64,000 nt of DNA from Nageia nagi. Its lineage: Eukaryota > Pinophyta. The stretch covers positions 79,732,001-79,796,000 of the forward strand of contig JBITNC010000001.1 in the NCBI GenBank assembly GCA_050084985.1, read 5' to 3'. Positions within the stretch are counted from its first letter, which is position 1, and each line of letters begins with the position of its first letter. The position numbers were made by a program, and so were the translations under genes. A model generated the notes under the pieces. That model was not told the DNA's origin. It saw only the letters and a list, made by a program, of their open reading frames with translations, and searched no databases. This document shows, one piece after another, positions 25,870 through 36,695 of the stretch.

Positions 25870-27150
25870 ACCAAATTCAAAATACTTATTTAATTTTCCC
25901 ATCAGCCATTTTCCTCCATACCTAGTTCCTTATCCAAAATTACTTGTTTATGAAATACACTATCTTTTTCTTCTACAACATCTCTAGCTAATTGCTCACA
26001 AAGGGCCTTTCTTTTTATGACTTTAGTAGGTTTGATCTCCACATCATATCTTAAAATTTTAGAAATCCAACTATGTCTTCCTTCCACAATTTCTCCTTGC
26101 ATTATATAAGATCTAACATCTAGATGTATAGTTAAGACCAGGACTTTGCTCTGAGCTATATAATGTTTCAACTTTTCCAAAGACTTTAGTATTGTTAGGA
26201 TCTATTTTTTCATAAAAGTGTACTCCTCATATTTATTCATAGTTTGAATGAAAAAAGTAATAGGATATTCTTTATTCCTTTTTGAATTTCTATGTTAGGA
26301 TAGTTGCAATGCTTGAATTAGAGCCATATGCATACAAAATGAATTCTTTGTCTAAAATATGGGTTCCTTAAGACAAGCACCTTAGTTATTTCCAACTTGA
26401 TTCTTTGAAATGCTTCTTTTCCTTCTTTAATCCATTCAAACATAGCATTTTTTTAACATGAGAGTAACAGGATTAACAATGCTTGAAAAATTCTAAATGA
26501 ATCTTCTTACAAAGTTAATCTATCTTAGAAAAGATTGTAAAGCCTTTTTGTTTGAAGGAAGAGATAATTTGTTTATTACCTCTACCCTATGTAGATCAAT
26601 AGCCCAACCTTCTTTTGAAATAACATGTCCAAGAATCTTTCCCTCATCTACTGCAAAAATAGACTTCTTTGGATTTAAATAAATTCCATACCTTTTGCAT
26701 TTGATAAAATCCTACTCTAGATGCCATAGATGGGAACTCCTATCATGAAAGAAAATAGTGATATCATCCAAGTATACTAGCACATTTTTATATATCAATT
26801 CTCCAAAAGCGTAGTCTATAGCTCTTTGGAAGGTTGCTCCTACATTTGATAATCCAAAAGGCATTCTTTAAAAAGAAAATGTTCCCCATTTGGTTGTAAA
26901 AGCCATTTTGAATTGATCTTCATTTTTTACCCAAACTTGATTATACCCAGAAAAACCATCTAGTAATGAGAATCTTTCTACTCCAACCATAGTATTTAAT
27001 ATTTGTTCCATAAGTAGTAGAGGATAATGATATTTAAATGAAACTCTATTTAAACCTTTGAAGTCCACACATAATGGAATCTCCCCATTCTTCTTTCTAA
27101 TTGGGACTAAATTTGCCACCTATATAAATATTTTAATAGGATATATGATA
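25870..27150 (-). pseudogene. Tat reverse transcriptase and RNase H
   Basis: RT opens with NLVPIRKKNGEIPLCVDFKG (27,119-27,060), then YPLLLMEQILNTMVG, FSLLDGFSGYNQVWV, MAFTTKWGTFSF, PFGLSNVGATFQRAI and the catalytic box VLVYLDDITIF near 26,790, where YLDD is intact. LGHVISKEGWAID marks the RT end near 26,620. The connection/RNase H part follows less clearly, ending in the open frame 26,180-25,902 with LEKLKHYIAQSKVLVLT and ILRYDVEIKPTKV, which is typical of Tat RNase H C-termini. Several stops lie between RT and RNase H. Confidence 0.78.
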
Positions 27151-27699
27151 CCAACTTTATACAGCTTCAGAACTTCTTATTTCATTACCACTTCAATCTT
27201 AGGGTTTACTAGCCTTTGCTTCTATTTGATCAGCTTAGCATATTCATCCAATTCTATCATATGTTGAATTACAAATTTATTAAAAACCTTTAAATCATCA
27301 TAATACGAAGCAATTATATCAGCATAAACTTTGATAACTAAATAATCTCTTTGATTTGATCAGGTTTGTTGTATATGCCAATTTTTAAAGATTTTTTGGG
27401 AAAATTTCATACTCCTTATAGTTATCATGGTTTATAATTATACCCTTTCCTCTTACCTAATCATTTCTATCAATAACCCTTCAAATGGAATCAGATCTTA
27501 GGAATTATATTGTTATTCAATTGGATTATATCTTGTTCCTAGAATATATCAGCATCTTATTCTCCTACCACATGACACATAGATTGCTATAACAAAAATT
27601 GATTGATTTGGGCCTCATCTCTAAAGACTTGCCAAAAAAATTCATTATCTAGAATGGAAGGACTAAAGATAAGTTGAACCCCATTTTTTCAGAACCAAT

Positions 27700-28110
27700 C
27701 ATTAGTGGGATCAAAACTAGCTCCCATTTGAGCCAGTGCATTTACCTCTTGATTCAACCTCCTTGGAATGAATTGTATATGTAAAGCTTCAAAATTTTTA
27801 AATAGATCTCAAACTCATTTATATAAGACTTTAAATAGTGATATTTAAAGAGCACTTGCTTGTGACTTGGTTTACAATTAACTTTGAGTCTCCTTTAATT
27901 TTCAAACACCAAATTTGCATTTTAATAGCTTACTCTAGGCTAAGGCAAAGGGCTTCATACTAAGTTGCATTATTAGTGAACATCCATGTGAGCCTATATG
28001 AGAATTTATGAATTTTTCCCATTGGATCAATCAGGACAATCCTAGTACCTAACCCATTTTGAGATCTATCTCCATCAAAGAACATTTCCTAGACTTCACC
28101 TTTGCTGAAT
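27700..28110 (-). pseudogene. Archaeal-type RNase H (aRNH) domain of the Tat element
   Basis: On the minus strand the frame reads MFFDGDRSQNGLGTRIVLID, then PMGKIHKFSYRL, TNNAT-stop-YEALCLSLE, LKIKGDSKLIVNQVTSK and, near the end, FIPRRLNQEVNALAQMGA (across frameshifts). These are the catalytic and structural blocks of the second, archaeal-type RNase H known from Tat elements (FDGS..G.G.G.vl, TNN.aEYEAL, GDS.LvvnQv, hvPR..N..aD.LA). In this copy it lies between protease and RT. Its upstream flank continues across the inserted element to the protease frame at 34,234. Confidence 0.7.
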
Positions 28111-28184
28111 TTTTCACTAGTGAGCTTTGAAATGAAAGGCTTTGGTTCCATTAAACAATAATTCCCAAATTCCATGTCATAAAT

Positions 28185-29252
28185 TGATCTAAAATTTGGA
28201 TCCCTTCAACATTCAGTAATCTCCATTTAAATGTGTTCAGTGTGATCCCTTATCTTTAGCTTTTTGATGCTTCTTTTGGATCGAGAATTCGAGTCTGTAT
28301 GTGGAAGTTATGGAATTAAGTCCAGTTTGTGTATATTTGAAAAAAAAAAATCAAATATGGCAGGACCCACCTGCCATCATGGAGGCCACACAGGAGGAGG
28401 AGGTTAATAGGGTGCCCGTGCGATAGCCTGACCATGTGGAGGCCCAAGTGGAGGAGTTGACTATTTGACTACCCATGTGAGCCAGAATGTCACCGCAATA
28501 GCCCATCTTCCCACACGGACCATGAGCAACCTAACCAAGCCGCCTACATGTATAGCCAAGCCGTTTGACCATTTGACCACCTGACCACTTGCCACATGTC
28601 AGTACCATAGCACACCCACCTAATTTTAAATTTGTTAACATACTTTGGCATTTTTCTAAGGTTTTTGGTATTTTTGATTCGCCTAAGGTCCTATTTTTGG
28701 GCTGATTAATCTTGTAGCCTGAAAATAGTCTAGAGAGCATGTTTTTCAATTTTAGAGCTCATTTTTAGGATATTTTTGCAACCATTTGAGCCCAAATTTG
28801 ATAGGAATATCAAGGAGGTTAATGGGTATCTAAAAATGTATTTTTTACCTAATTTTCTAGTTGTAATTCTCTCCATTTTAGCTCCAAAAATTGTATAAAA
28901 GGGGAGCAAATTGTACAGGAAAAAAAAAGAAGGGTTTGAGAAGTGTTTTCAGTTTTGTTGTGATTTTAGAGCTGGGAGTGTGTTGTGAATGGAGATGAGA
29001 TTTTGAAGGACCATTGGAGGCCTTGTAAAGTGATTCCATCCATTGATAGTAGAGAGCTTTTGAGCTAGATGTAGCCCACATTGGGTGAACTAGGATAAAT
29101 TTTGCTTGTCTCTTCTATGGTGAATGCTTTTCTCTTCTTGTGTTTACAAGTTTATTCTTGATTTTTCTTTACAAGCACTTAATTTTTTTAAGTGTGAATT
29201 GATTCATTGGAAGAGGTTAAATTGAAATTTTTAATTTATAGTTTATGGATCA
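28185..29252 (+). repeat. 5' LTR of chromovirus-like element
   Basis: 1068 bp, TGATCT to GGATCA, matching the 3' LTR along its length. It contains a poly-A run (near 28,340), a GC-richer block (28,350-28,600) and a TATA-type promoter. Confidence 0.95.
28894..28901 (+). promoter_or_regulatory. TATA box in 5' LTR
   Basis: TATAAAAG followed by GGGAGC, about 360 bp before the LTR end. The same box is kept in the 3' LTR at 33,872-33,879. Probable core promoter for the element's genomic RNA; inferred from position and motif only. Confidence 0.6.
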
Positions 29253-29256
29253 AGTT

Positions 29257-29268
29257 TGGTATCAGAGC
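29257..29268 (+). promoter_or_regulatory. Primer-binding site, tRNA-iMet
   Basis: TGGTATCAGAGC begins four bases after the 5' LTR. This is the usual plant retrotransposon primer site complementary to the 3' end of initiator methionine tRNA, and it is intact. Confidence 0.92.
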
Positions 29269-29436
29269 AAGTTGAAATCATTGGGATAACCTATCTTTTT
29301 GAGATTGTTGTTGGTGTTTGAAAAGTGTTCTTGCATGTATACCAGGTCACAAAGCAAGAAAGGAGAAGGAGAATTTTGGAGGAGGATCCAAAAATTGTTC
29401 TAGAGTCTGGCTAAAGAAGAAAGAGAGCTTGGAGCC

Positions 29437-30340
29437 ATGGACAATGAAGGAGGGTCTAATGTGGAGAAGCAAATTGCTAATCTTGCCACAATGTTCCAGA
29501 AAATGTCTCTACAATTCCAACATTTTCAAGAACAACAATACAAGAAAAATGAAGGTGAAACTAGTGAATGTAATAAAATTGACAATGATGTTACACATAG
29601 TGTTTTTCAAAGTTCTCCTTTGAAATTGGAAGTTAAATTTGATTTGCCTACTTTTATTGGAGAAGTGAATGCTGAGAAATTAGACCATTGGATTAAAAAA
29701 ATTGAAGTATATTATAGAGTTCAAAGAATTGTAAGAGATGAGGATAAAATCCAATTAGCAACTCTTAAAATGAGTGGTAATGCACTTGTTTGGTGGGAAA
29801 GTTATTTACAAAGTAAGAATGAATCTATTCAAGCTTGTATTGCTTCTTGAACTCATTTTGTACAATTGCTTAGAAATCAATTTTATCCTTTGGGTTATCA
29901 GCAAAAGGCAATCATGGAATGGCAAACTTTTCATCAAGACAAAGGGCAAAGTGTGCAAGAGTACACTACAGAATTATAAAGAAGAACTACAATGTTAGGT
30001 ATTCCTCTTGATTTCTAAGATACTCTTCTTAAGTATATTGGTGGTTTGCACAATTATTTAAGGCATACAATATTGATGTTTGATCCAAATGATTTGGATA
30101 AATTTTGTGTACAAGCTACTCACTTAGAAGAAAGGGAAAAATATGTTAAGGATGGGAAAAAGAACAATGGTTCCAATAACAATAGTAATAATGATTTGAA
30201 AGGAATAAAGGAAAGGGAAAAAAGAAAACTATGTCTACTACACAAAAAGAGAAGTCTAAAGATGTATGTGCACATTGTCAAAAAGAAGGTCATTTAGAGG
30301 CTAAATGTTGGAAAATTGCATCCTAATTATGCCTTAAACC
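29437..30340 (+). pseudogene. gag of chromovirus-like element
   Basis: Starts at ATG 29,437. The first 137 codons are open: a coiled N-terminus (EKQIANLATMFQKMSLQFQH), then the gag core (DLPTFIGEVNAEKLDHWIKK, LATLKMSGNALVWWESYL). A TGA at the end of this stretch and two later TAA codons break the rest (GYQQKAIMEWQTFHQDKGQS, IGGLHNYLRHTILMF). A one-base shift in an A-run near 30,220 precedes an intact CCHC zinc knuckle at about 30,266-30,312 (CAHCQKEGHLEAKCW). Capsid/nucleocapsid role by family. Confidence 0.85.
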
Positions 30341-30404
30341 TAAAGGTCAAAAGAAACAAACAAATATTGTTACTAAGGAAATTGAGGATGGTTCAGATGT
30401 AGAT

Positions 30405-30980
30405 GATAAAATGGCATGTATGGTTTTGCATAATACACCTAATGAAGATGAGGAAAAGAAGAAAATTGAACTTTTTCACATCAAGGTGCAAGCTAAGAAG
30501 ACTAGGATTGATACATTGTTTGATTCTGGATCTCAAGCTAACTTAATTGTAGAAAAGTATGTCAAATCACTTGCACTCACTACTCAACCTCATACAAACC
30601 ATATCCATTGGGATGGGTTAATAAAAATTCAAAGTTAAAGGTAACATAATGCAAGTTGCAATTTGGGATTAACAGGGATTACATTGATGAAGTTTTACTT
30701 GATGTTGTTCCTTTGGATATTCGTGGGATTGTGCTTGGTAGTCCTTATCTATGGGAAAGAGATGCTTTATTTTATAGAAAGGAAAACAAATATAGACTCA
30801 TTAAAGATGGAATTGAATACATGGTTAATGGTTATCAAAGCAAGAAAAAGGATATTACTTTGATTACTGTAGGACAAGCAAAGAAACTAATCAATACAGG
30901 ACAAATGTTTATACTTGCAATGGTGAAATCTCAAGATGAAGTGAAAATCATAAAGGCACTTGAAGATTGTGAACCATAAT
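30405..30980 (+). pseudogene. Aspartic protease of chromovirus-like element
   Basis: The open frame 30,411-30,638 has the retropepsin active site RIDTLFDSGSQANLIVEKYV with DSG intact. After a stop, the frame 30,656-30,979 continues (DVVPLDIRGIVLGSPYLWER, DALFYRKENKYRLI), the usual sequence between protease and RT in this group. The enzyme would cleave the polyprotein. The break between the two frames and the following stop make the polyprotein non-functional. Confidence 0.82.
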
Positions 30981-31009
30981 ACAAAGAAGAAGTAAAAGAG
31001 GTAATTTCT

Positions 31010-32701
31010 GAATTTGAAGATTTATTTCAAGTACCTAAAGAACTTCCACCTAAAAGAGATATACAACATGAGATTCAATTACATCCTGATGTTGCACTTT
31101 CTAATATTGGCTTATATAGAAATTCTACTTTGGAAATTGAAGAAATTAAGAAACAAGTCAAGGAATTGTTAGATCAAGGAGTCATTAGACCTAGCACATC
31201 ACCATGTGGATCTCCTATTGTTATAATTCCAAAGAAAGATGGAACTTGGCATATGTGTGTTGATTATAGGGCACTAAATAAGATCACGATTAAAAATCGA
31301 TATCCTTTGCCATGTATTGATGATTTAATGGATCAATTACAAAAAGCTAGGCTTTTCACAAAATTAGATCTAAGAATTGGTTATCATCAAATACGAGTTA
31401 AAGAAGAGGATGTGTGGAAAATAGCTTTTAAAACTAGGCAAGGATTGTTTGAATGGTTGGTTTTACCATTTGGATTATGCAATGCTCCTGCTACTTTCAT
31501 GCATGTAATGAATGAGGTTTTAAGACCTTTCATTGATGATTTTGTTATTGTGTACCTTGTTGATATTCTCATTTATAGTGATAATTGGAAAGATCATGTG
31601 GTGCATATTCGTAAAGTGTTTAAAGTTTTAAGGGAAGCAAAACTCTATTTGAAAATGTCTAAGTGTGAGTTTGTCAGGAAGAGTTTAATCTATCTTGGCC
31701 ACATTGTAGGTGAAGGTCAATTGAGGATAGATCCTGCAAAAATTGAAGTTGTGTTGAAATGGCCTACTCCCACTAATGTGACAAAGACTAGGATTTTTCT
31801 TGGGGTAGTACAGTATTTACGCAAGTTTAATGCTAACTGTTCTTACATGGCTTCTCCACTTCATGCAATTACAGGAAAGAGTCATGGATTTCAGTGGGAA
31901 GGGAAAGAACAACATGCTTTTGACTTGCTTAAAAAGAAAATCAGTAATGCTCCAGTACTTGCTTTGCCTAATCTTCAAAAACCTTTTGAAATTGAAACTG
32001 ATGCTAGTGACTATGCTATGGGTGTAGTTTTATTGCAAGAAAAACATCCGATTTGCTATCACTCAGAAATGTTTACCGATGCGGTAAGAAACTATCCCAC
32101 ATATGACAAAGAGTTGTATGCATTAGTTCAAAGTGTTAAGAAATGGAAGCACTATTTGGTAGGTAAAGAGACAATAATTCATACAGACCATCAACCCTTG
32201 CAATATCTTCAATCACAATCTAAGTTGCAACAATCTAGGCACTTTCGTTGGATGGGATTTTTGCAACAATTTCATTTGGTGATTAAGTACAAGAATGGTA
32301 CTCAAAATAAAATTGTTGATATGTTGTCTAGGCCTCCAATAGTTGCTAGTGTTGTGATTCTACAAAATAGTTCTTTAATGCATGACGGGTATAAAGAACA
32401 ATATGTGGTTGATCCTGATTTCCAAAATGTCTATCATAGATTGAGTCTCGGTAATGAGGTTGGAAATCATGACTTTAATTTACATGATGGATTACTTTTT
32501 CATTTGGGCAAACTTTGTATTCCTAATGGTGAGAGGAATGATTTGATTAGGGAAGCTCATACTTCTCGAATTTTAGGGCAATTTGGTGTTGAGAAAACTC
32601 TTGCTAATCTACAAAGGTATTGTTACTGGCCTAAAATGCAAGAAAATGTATCCAAGTATAAGGAGAGGCATGATCATCATCAGGTAAATCATAAATTTTA
32701 G
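31010..32701 (+). pseudogene. RT-RNase H-truncated integrase polyprotein
   Basis: 523 codons are open from 31,130; homology begins earlier (FEDLFQVPKELPPKRDIQHE near 31,015). RT motifs: RPSTSPCGSPIVIIPKKDGT, MCVDYRALNKITIKNRYPLP, FTKLDLRIGYHQIRV, LPFGLCNAPATFMHVMNEVL. The catalytic box reads VYLVDILIYS instead of YLDD, so one of the two metal-binding Asp residues is Val. RNase H: FEIETDASDYAMGVVLLQ, YDKELYALVQSVKKWKHYLV, HTDHQPLQYL, with D, E, D residues kept. Integrase keeps only the zinc finger region (REAHTSRILGQFGVEKT, YCYWPKM), in which a conserved His is Gln; it then jumps at about 32,655 to the C-terminal 'K.rhD.hq' segment. The catalytic DDE core is missing. Confidence 0.93.
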
Positions 32702-33110
32702 GTTGGGGATCATGTATGGCTTCCTCTCAGCAAGGAGAGACAGCATAGTAAGAGAAGGAAGTTGAAACCAATAAGGTATGGTCCATTTACCATTATTGAT
32801 CAAGTTGGGGATAATGCATTTTGGTTAGACTTACCATCTTATATGCAAATGTATTTTGTTATTCATGTTGAGAACTTGAAGTTGTATGAACCAACCTTAG
32901 TTGCAAAAGATATAGAGGTTATGTTACCATCAGTTGAGGATTTAGCCCTTGAGCACATTAATGTGTTGGTTGAGGATGTAGTATTGGAAAAGAAATAATG
33001 ATCATCTCATAGTGGCATACATGAGGTGTGGCATATTGGAGTGAAGGGCCAACATCCACACCAAGCCAAGTGGTATGTAGTTGATCGGGTGAGGGAGCTC
33101 TACCCCCACC
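32655..33110 (+). pseudogene. Integrase C-terminus with GPY/F module and chromodomain-like tail
   Basis: After a stop at 32,700 the frame reads VGDHVWLPLSKERQHSKRRK, then LKPIRYGPFTIIDQVGDNAF (GPY/F module) and VIHVENLKLYEP; 78 codons are open at 32,762-32,998. After the stop at 32,996, a shifted frame near 33,020-33,110 gives EVWHIGVKGQHPHQAKWYVV then DRVRELYPHL, resembling the degenerate chromodomain at the end of chromovirus integrases, which guides integration to particular chromatin. The chromodomain call is moderate. Confidence 0.7.
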
Positions 33111-33157
33111 TCATTCCATCATCCTAAATGCTTTTAGGGATAAAAGCTCTCTCTTAA

Positions 33158-33167
33158 TGGGGAGGAA
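33158..33167 (+). promoter_or_regulatory. Polypurine tract
   Basis: TGGGGAGGAA directly abuts the 3' LTR. It would prime plus-strand DNA synthesis, and it is intact. Confidence 0.9.
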
Positions 33168-34233
33168 TGATCCAAAATTTGGATCCTTTCAACATTCAGT
33201 AATCTCTATTTTAGTGTGTTTCAGTGTGATCACCTTATCTTTAGCTTTTCGACACTTCTTTCAATCAAGAATCTGAGTTCGTATGTGGAAGTTATGGAAT
33301 TAAGTCCAGTTTGTGTATATTTGAAAAAAAAAAATCAAATATGGCAGGAGCCACCCTGCCACCGTGGAGGCCACGTAGGAGGAGGAGGCTAACAGGTGCT
33401 TGTGTGATAGCCCAACCATGTGGAGGCCTACATGGAGGAGTTGACTATTTGACCACCCACATGAACCAGAACATCGCTACGATAGCCCGTTCCCCGCACA
33501 CGATCGTGCGCAACCCAGCCAAGCCGCTTGCATGTACAGCCAAGTCGATTTGACCTTTGACCACCTACCATGTGTCAGCACCATAGTGCACCTGCCTAAT
33601 TTTAAATTTGTTAACGTATTTTGGCATTTTTCTAAGGTTTTTGGTGATTTTTGATTCACCTAAGGTCCTATTTTTGGGTTGATTAATCTGTAAGCCTAAA
33701 AATAGTCTAGAGAGCATGTTTTTCAGTTTTAGAGCTTATTTTTGGGAGATTTTTACAACCATTTGAGCCCAAATTTGATAAGAAGATCAAGAAGGTTAAT
33801 GGGTATCTAAAAATGTGTTTTTTTACCTAATTTCTAGTTGTAATTCTCTCCAGTTTTAGCTCCAAAAATTGTATAAAAGGGGAGCAAATTGTATAGGAAA
33901 AAAAAGAAGGATTTTGAGAAGTGTTTTCAGTTTTGTTGTGATTTTCAGAGCTGGGAGTGTGTTGTGAATGTGAGAGGAGGTTTTGAAGGACCATTGGAGG
34001 CCTTGTAAAGTGATTCCACCCATTATAGTAGAGAGATTTTGAGCTAGATGTAGCCCACATTAGGTGAACCAGGATAAATTTTGCTTGTCTCTTCTATGGT
34101 GAATGCTTTTCTCTTCTCTGTGTTTACAAGTTTATTCTTGATTTTCCTTTACAAGCACTTAATTGTTTTAAGTGTGAATTGATTCATTTGAAGAGGTTAA
34201 ATTGAAATTTTTAATCTTATAGTTTATGGATCA
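33168..34233 (+). repeat. 3' LTR of chromovirus-like element
   Basis: 1066 bp, TGATCC to GGATCA, followed by the target duplication TAAAT. Carries the same TATAAAAG box (33,872-33,879). Confidence 0.95.
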
Positions 34234-35310
34234 TAAATGGTGCTAGGCATATTCATAGACATGGGATCTTCAATTTGCAATTCTTTTAATAACTGATCAC
34301 TCTCTTCTAACTCACTTAGGGTTGCATTAACCTCATCTTTCTTTTCTACATGAACATTGGAAATTTTTTCATTATCCAACCTTACTCTCTTATCTCCACA
34401 AGGAATTAAATAATGAGTGTAATCAATGCTAAATAACCCCCTATTTTTGTGTAAACTCCTTGGATAGACATAACCCAAACACAAGAGGAAGTTCAACTAC
34501 TACAATTTTCTGAGTGATGATCATAGAAGGACACTTATGCATCTTTAGAACTATATCTTTGATAAGCTTAACAATCTTAACTGGGGTGGAGTCTAGCTGC
34601 AACACTCTTTGGATGTTCTAGTAAGAGGTAGCCCCATTACATCACATACTATTTTAGGCATGACGACAGTGGCTACTTTAGAATCGACTAAACAATTATG
34701 TAGCACATACCCATCAACCTCTAAAGTCATATAAAAAGTTGGTGGTTTATTTTTTCCTATTCTCAGATATTTGGATGTCTCAAACAAGTTCAACACCCTA
34801 TCCATTCCTTCATTTAATGCTATAAGGTTTGTTCTTAATAAATCAATTTGCCTAAGGATTTTTAAGGCATCAAATAAAGATATCTTTGAAGGGGTTCTCT
34901 TTAATTCTTCTAAATATTGAAATCATGAGCAATTAGAGGCTTACCATCTTTGTCAGCAAACCTCTACTAAAACTATTGAGTGTCATCCCTCCTCTGATGC
35001 TTGGTGACCAAGGAAAACCTTAACTTTCAAATCATCTAATCACTGACTTCATCAAATTTAGGCATCTGTTTAACTTTCAAAATTGGAAATTTATGAGATG
35101 TAACTTTTTTTGGGAGTATCTTATTTGTAAAATTGGGAGCTATATCGGGCTTCTTAGAGGCCACTAAATCATGACCTTTTGGAGGTTCAGCTCTTTTATC
35201 TGGTAGATTTGATACATGAGGCCTTTTGTAGACCTTGTTTCTATGGCAAAAATACCTACATCAGTTGGGGCAAAATTCATCAAATTTACATTTTGACTTA
35301 TATCATTAGT
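34234..35310 (-). pseudogene. Tat protease region and gag zinc knuckle
   Basis: The minus strand near 35,290-35,220 reads KFDEFCPN-stop-CRYFCHRNKVYKRPHV, a nucleocapsid-type Cys/His block. The 70-codon frame 34,805-34,593 contains FYMTLEVDGYVLHNCLVDSK then VATVVMPKIV, the Tat retropepsin with its DSG/DTG active site changed to DSK. The 90-codon frame 34,496-34,224 continues toward aRNH (NRGLFSIDYTHYLIPCGDKR) and is cut by the inserted element; its continuation resumes at 28,184. Confidence 0.65.
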
Positions 35311-35829
35311 ACACCGGGTGGAGGAATTCTTATGCTTTTGGATAAATACTCTTGATATTGATATATAGGGAAAGAATTTTGTTCATGAGCATCATTGCAA
35401 GCTAAACATAAGCTTACCAGCTATCCAAAAGAAGAAGCTTGATCTATATTCTCTACTAGCACATGTTGATTTTGAGCTTTTTATACAGTTAGATATGGGA
35501 ATCTCCTGGCATTATTTTATCTACTCAAGAGGGTAATTTGGTTTGCCATGTTCCTACACAAAGATTTCAATTCTTTTATCTCATTTTGTGAGGGAGCTAC
35601 TTGATTTAGTCCAAATTGATGTGGGGCTGGTAAAGCCAAAGGTGTTCTTGGGGTAGGCAAGGCTAATAGAAACTATTGAATTGATGCAAGAAGACTAGCC
35701 AGAGGTAGGGCCATACAAATTGCTAAGGGTCTTATTACTTGGTTTTACAGTAACATTGGAAAGTATGGCATTGGCATGCGGCTAGGTAGTTTTCCTATTG
35801 AAATGAGATAAACTTCAACAAACATTGCT

Positions 35830-36469
35830 TATCTATAGACTTCCAGAAAAGTGGTTACCCTAAAATTTTGAATTTGTAAAGAGAGATATGGGGGAAAGGC
35901 TCTTAAATAATACATCAAAGCTTGAGATTGTTGGGACCTAACTGATACTGGAACTCTTTCCCAAATTTTTGGAATCTAATATAAAGTCTAGAATATTCTC
36001 CTATTCATATCTTTTGATAGAAGTGAGTTGAGTTAGTAAGGAGAAAGGGTCTCCTACATTAAATTCCAAGATGAAGGGCTCTGCCAACTGATCCCAGGAA
36101 GTTATAGATCCACTAGCAAGGATTTTATACCAATCAAGGACCTTGCCCTTGAATGATTATGCTAGCATTCTTACCATACATCTTCATGTGAATATTATGG
36201 AACTTAGCCAAACTGGCAACATCCACACAATGTTCATAGGCTATTTTCTCTATGGTGACATCAAACTCAGGTAGAGTTTTAAAAACATTTCCTAGGATAT
36301 CATGCAATGTAGCTAGAGCCAAAGGTACCCCATCATCCCATGCAGGATAGATATTTGAAGCAGGATTAGCCATTTTAGAAGAAGCAATCCTAGTATGAAG
36401 GTTGAATGGTACTAGTTTGAATGGAGATTCTAAAGTTTTGATACTACCCAAAGATCTAGATTTGATCAT
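35830..36469 (-). pseudogene. Tat gag capsid region
   Basis: An open frame of 111 codons at 36,134-36,469 includes MANPASNIYPAWDDGVPLAL then DILGNVFKTLPEFD and CVDVASLAKFHNIHMKM. Beyond its stop the same order continues in other frames with FLGSVGRALHLGI and YSRLYIRFQKFGKEFQYQLG, which fits a Retrotrans_gag domain. Numerous stops. Assigned to gag from position next to the 5' LTR and from these blocks. Confidence 0.6.
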
Positions 36470-36695
36470 GGTCTTTCTTTTAGAAGTACCAAGTTCTTTA
36501 AAATTGGGACCTCTTTAGCTGCTTTGCGTTTTGATATTGTCCACATAAACTCTAGTACAACTAAAAGAATCTAGGTTCAAGAAGTAGCAATAATAACTAT
36601 AAAATTTGCTTTGATACATACCATCAATATTGATTCTAGCAGAGTTTCCAATAAAATATTTCATGTCCCATCGAGCATGCCAAAAAAGAATATAT

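Larger units (their letters stand above)
28185..34233 (+). mobile_element. Chromovirus-like Ty3/gypsy element, complete insertion with TSD
   Basis: Two LTRs (28,185-29,252 and 33,168-34,233) begin TGATCY and end GGATCA, giving a 6-bp terminal inverted repeat. The flanking five bases are TAAAT on both sides (28,180-28,184 and 34,234-34,238), a perfect target-site duplication. Inside are a tRNA-iMet primer site, gag, protease, RT-RNase H, a truncated integrase, a chromodomain-like tail and a polypurine tract. It is inserted in opposite orientation between the protease and aRNH regions of the minus-strand Tat element. By eye the LTRs differ at roughly one base in ten in their first 125 bases, mostly transitions, so the insertion is not recent. 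Confidence 0.93.

Noticed and set aside
33311-33659. ORFs of 60-80 codons inside the chromovirus-like LTR (and the counterpart at 28,531-28,749)
   Set aside because: They lie within the LTRs, differ between the two copies, and encode no recognisable domain.
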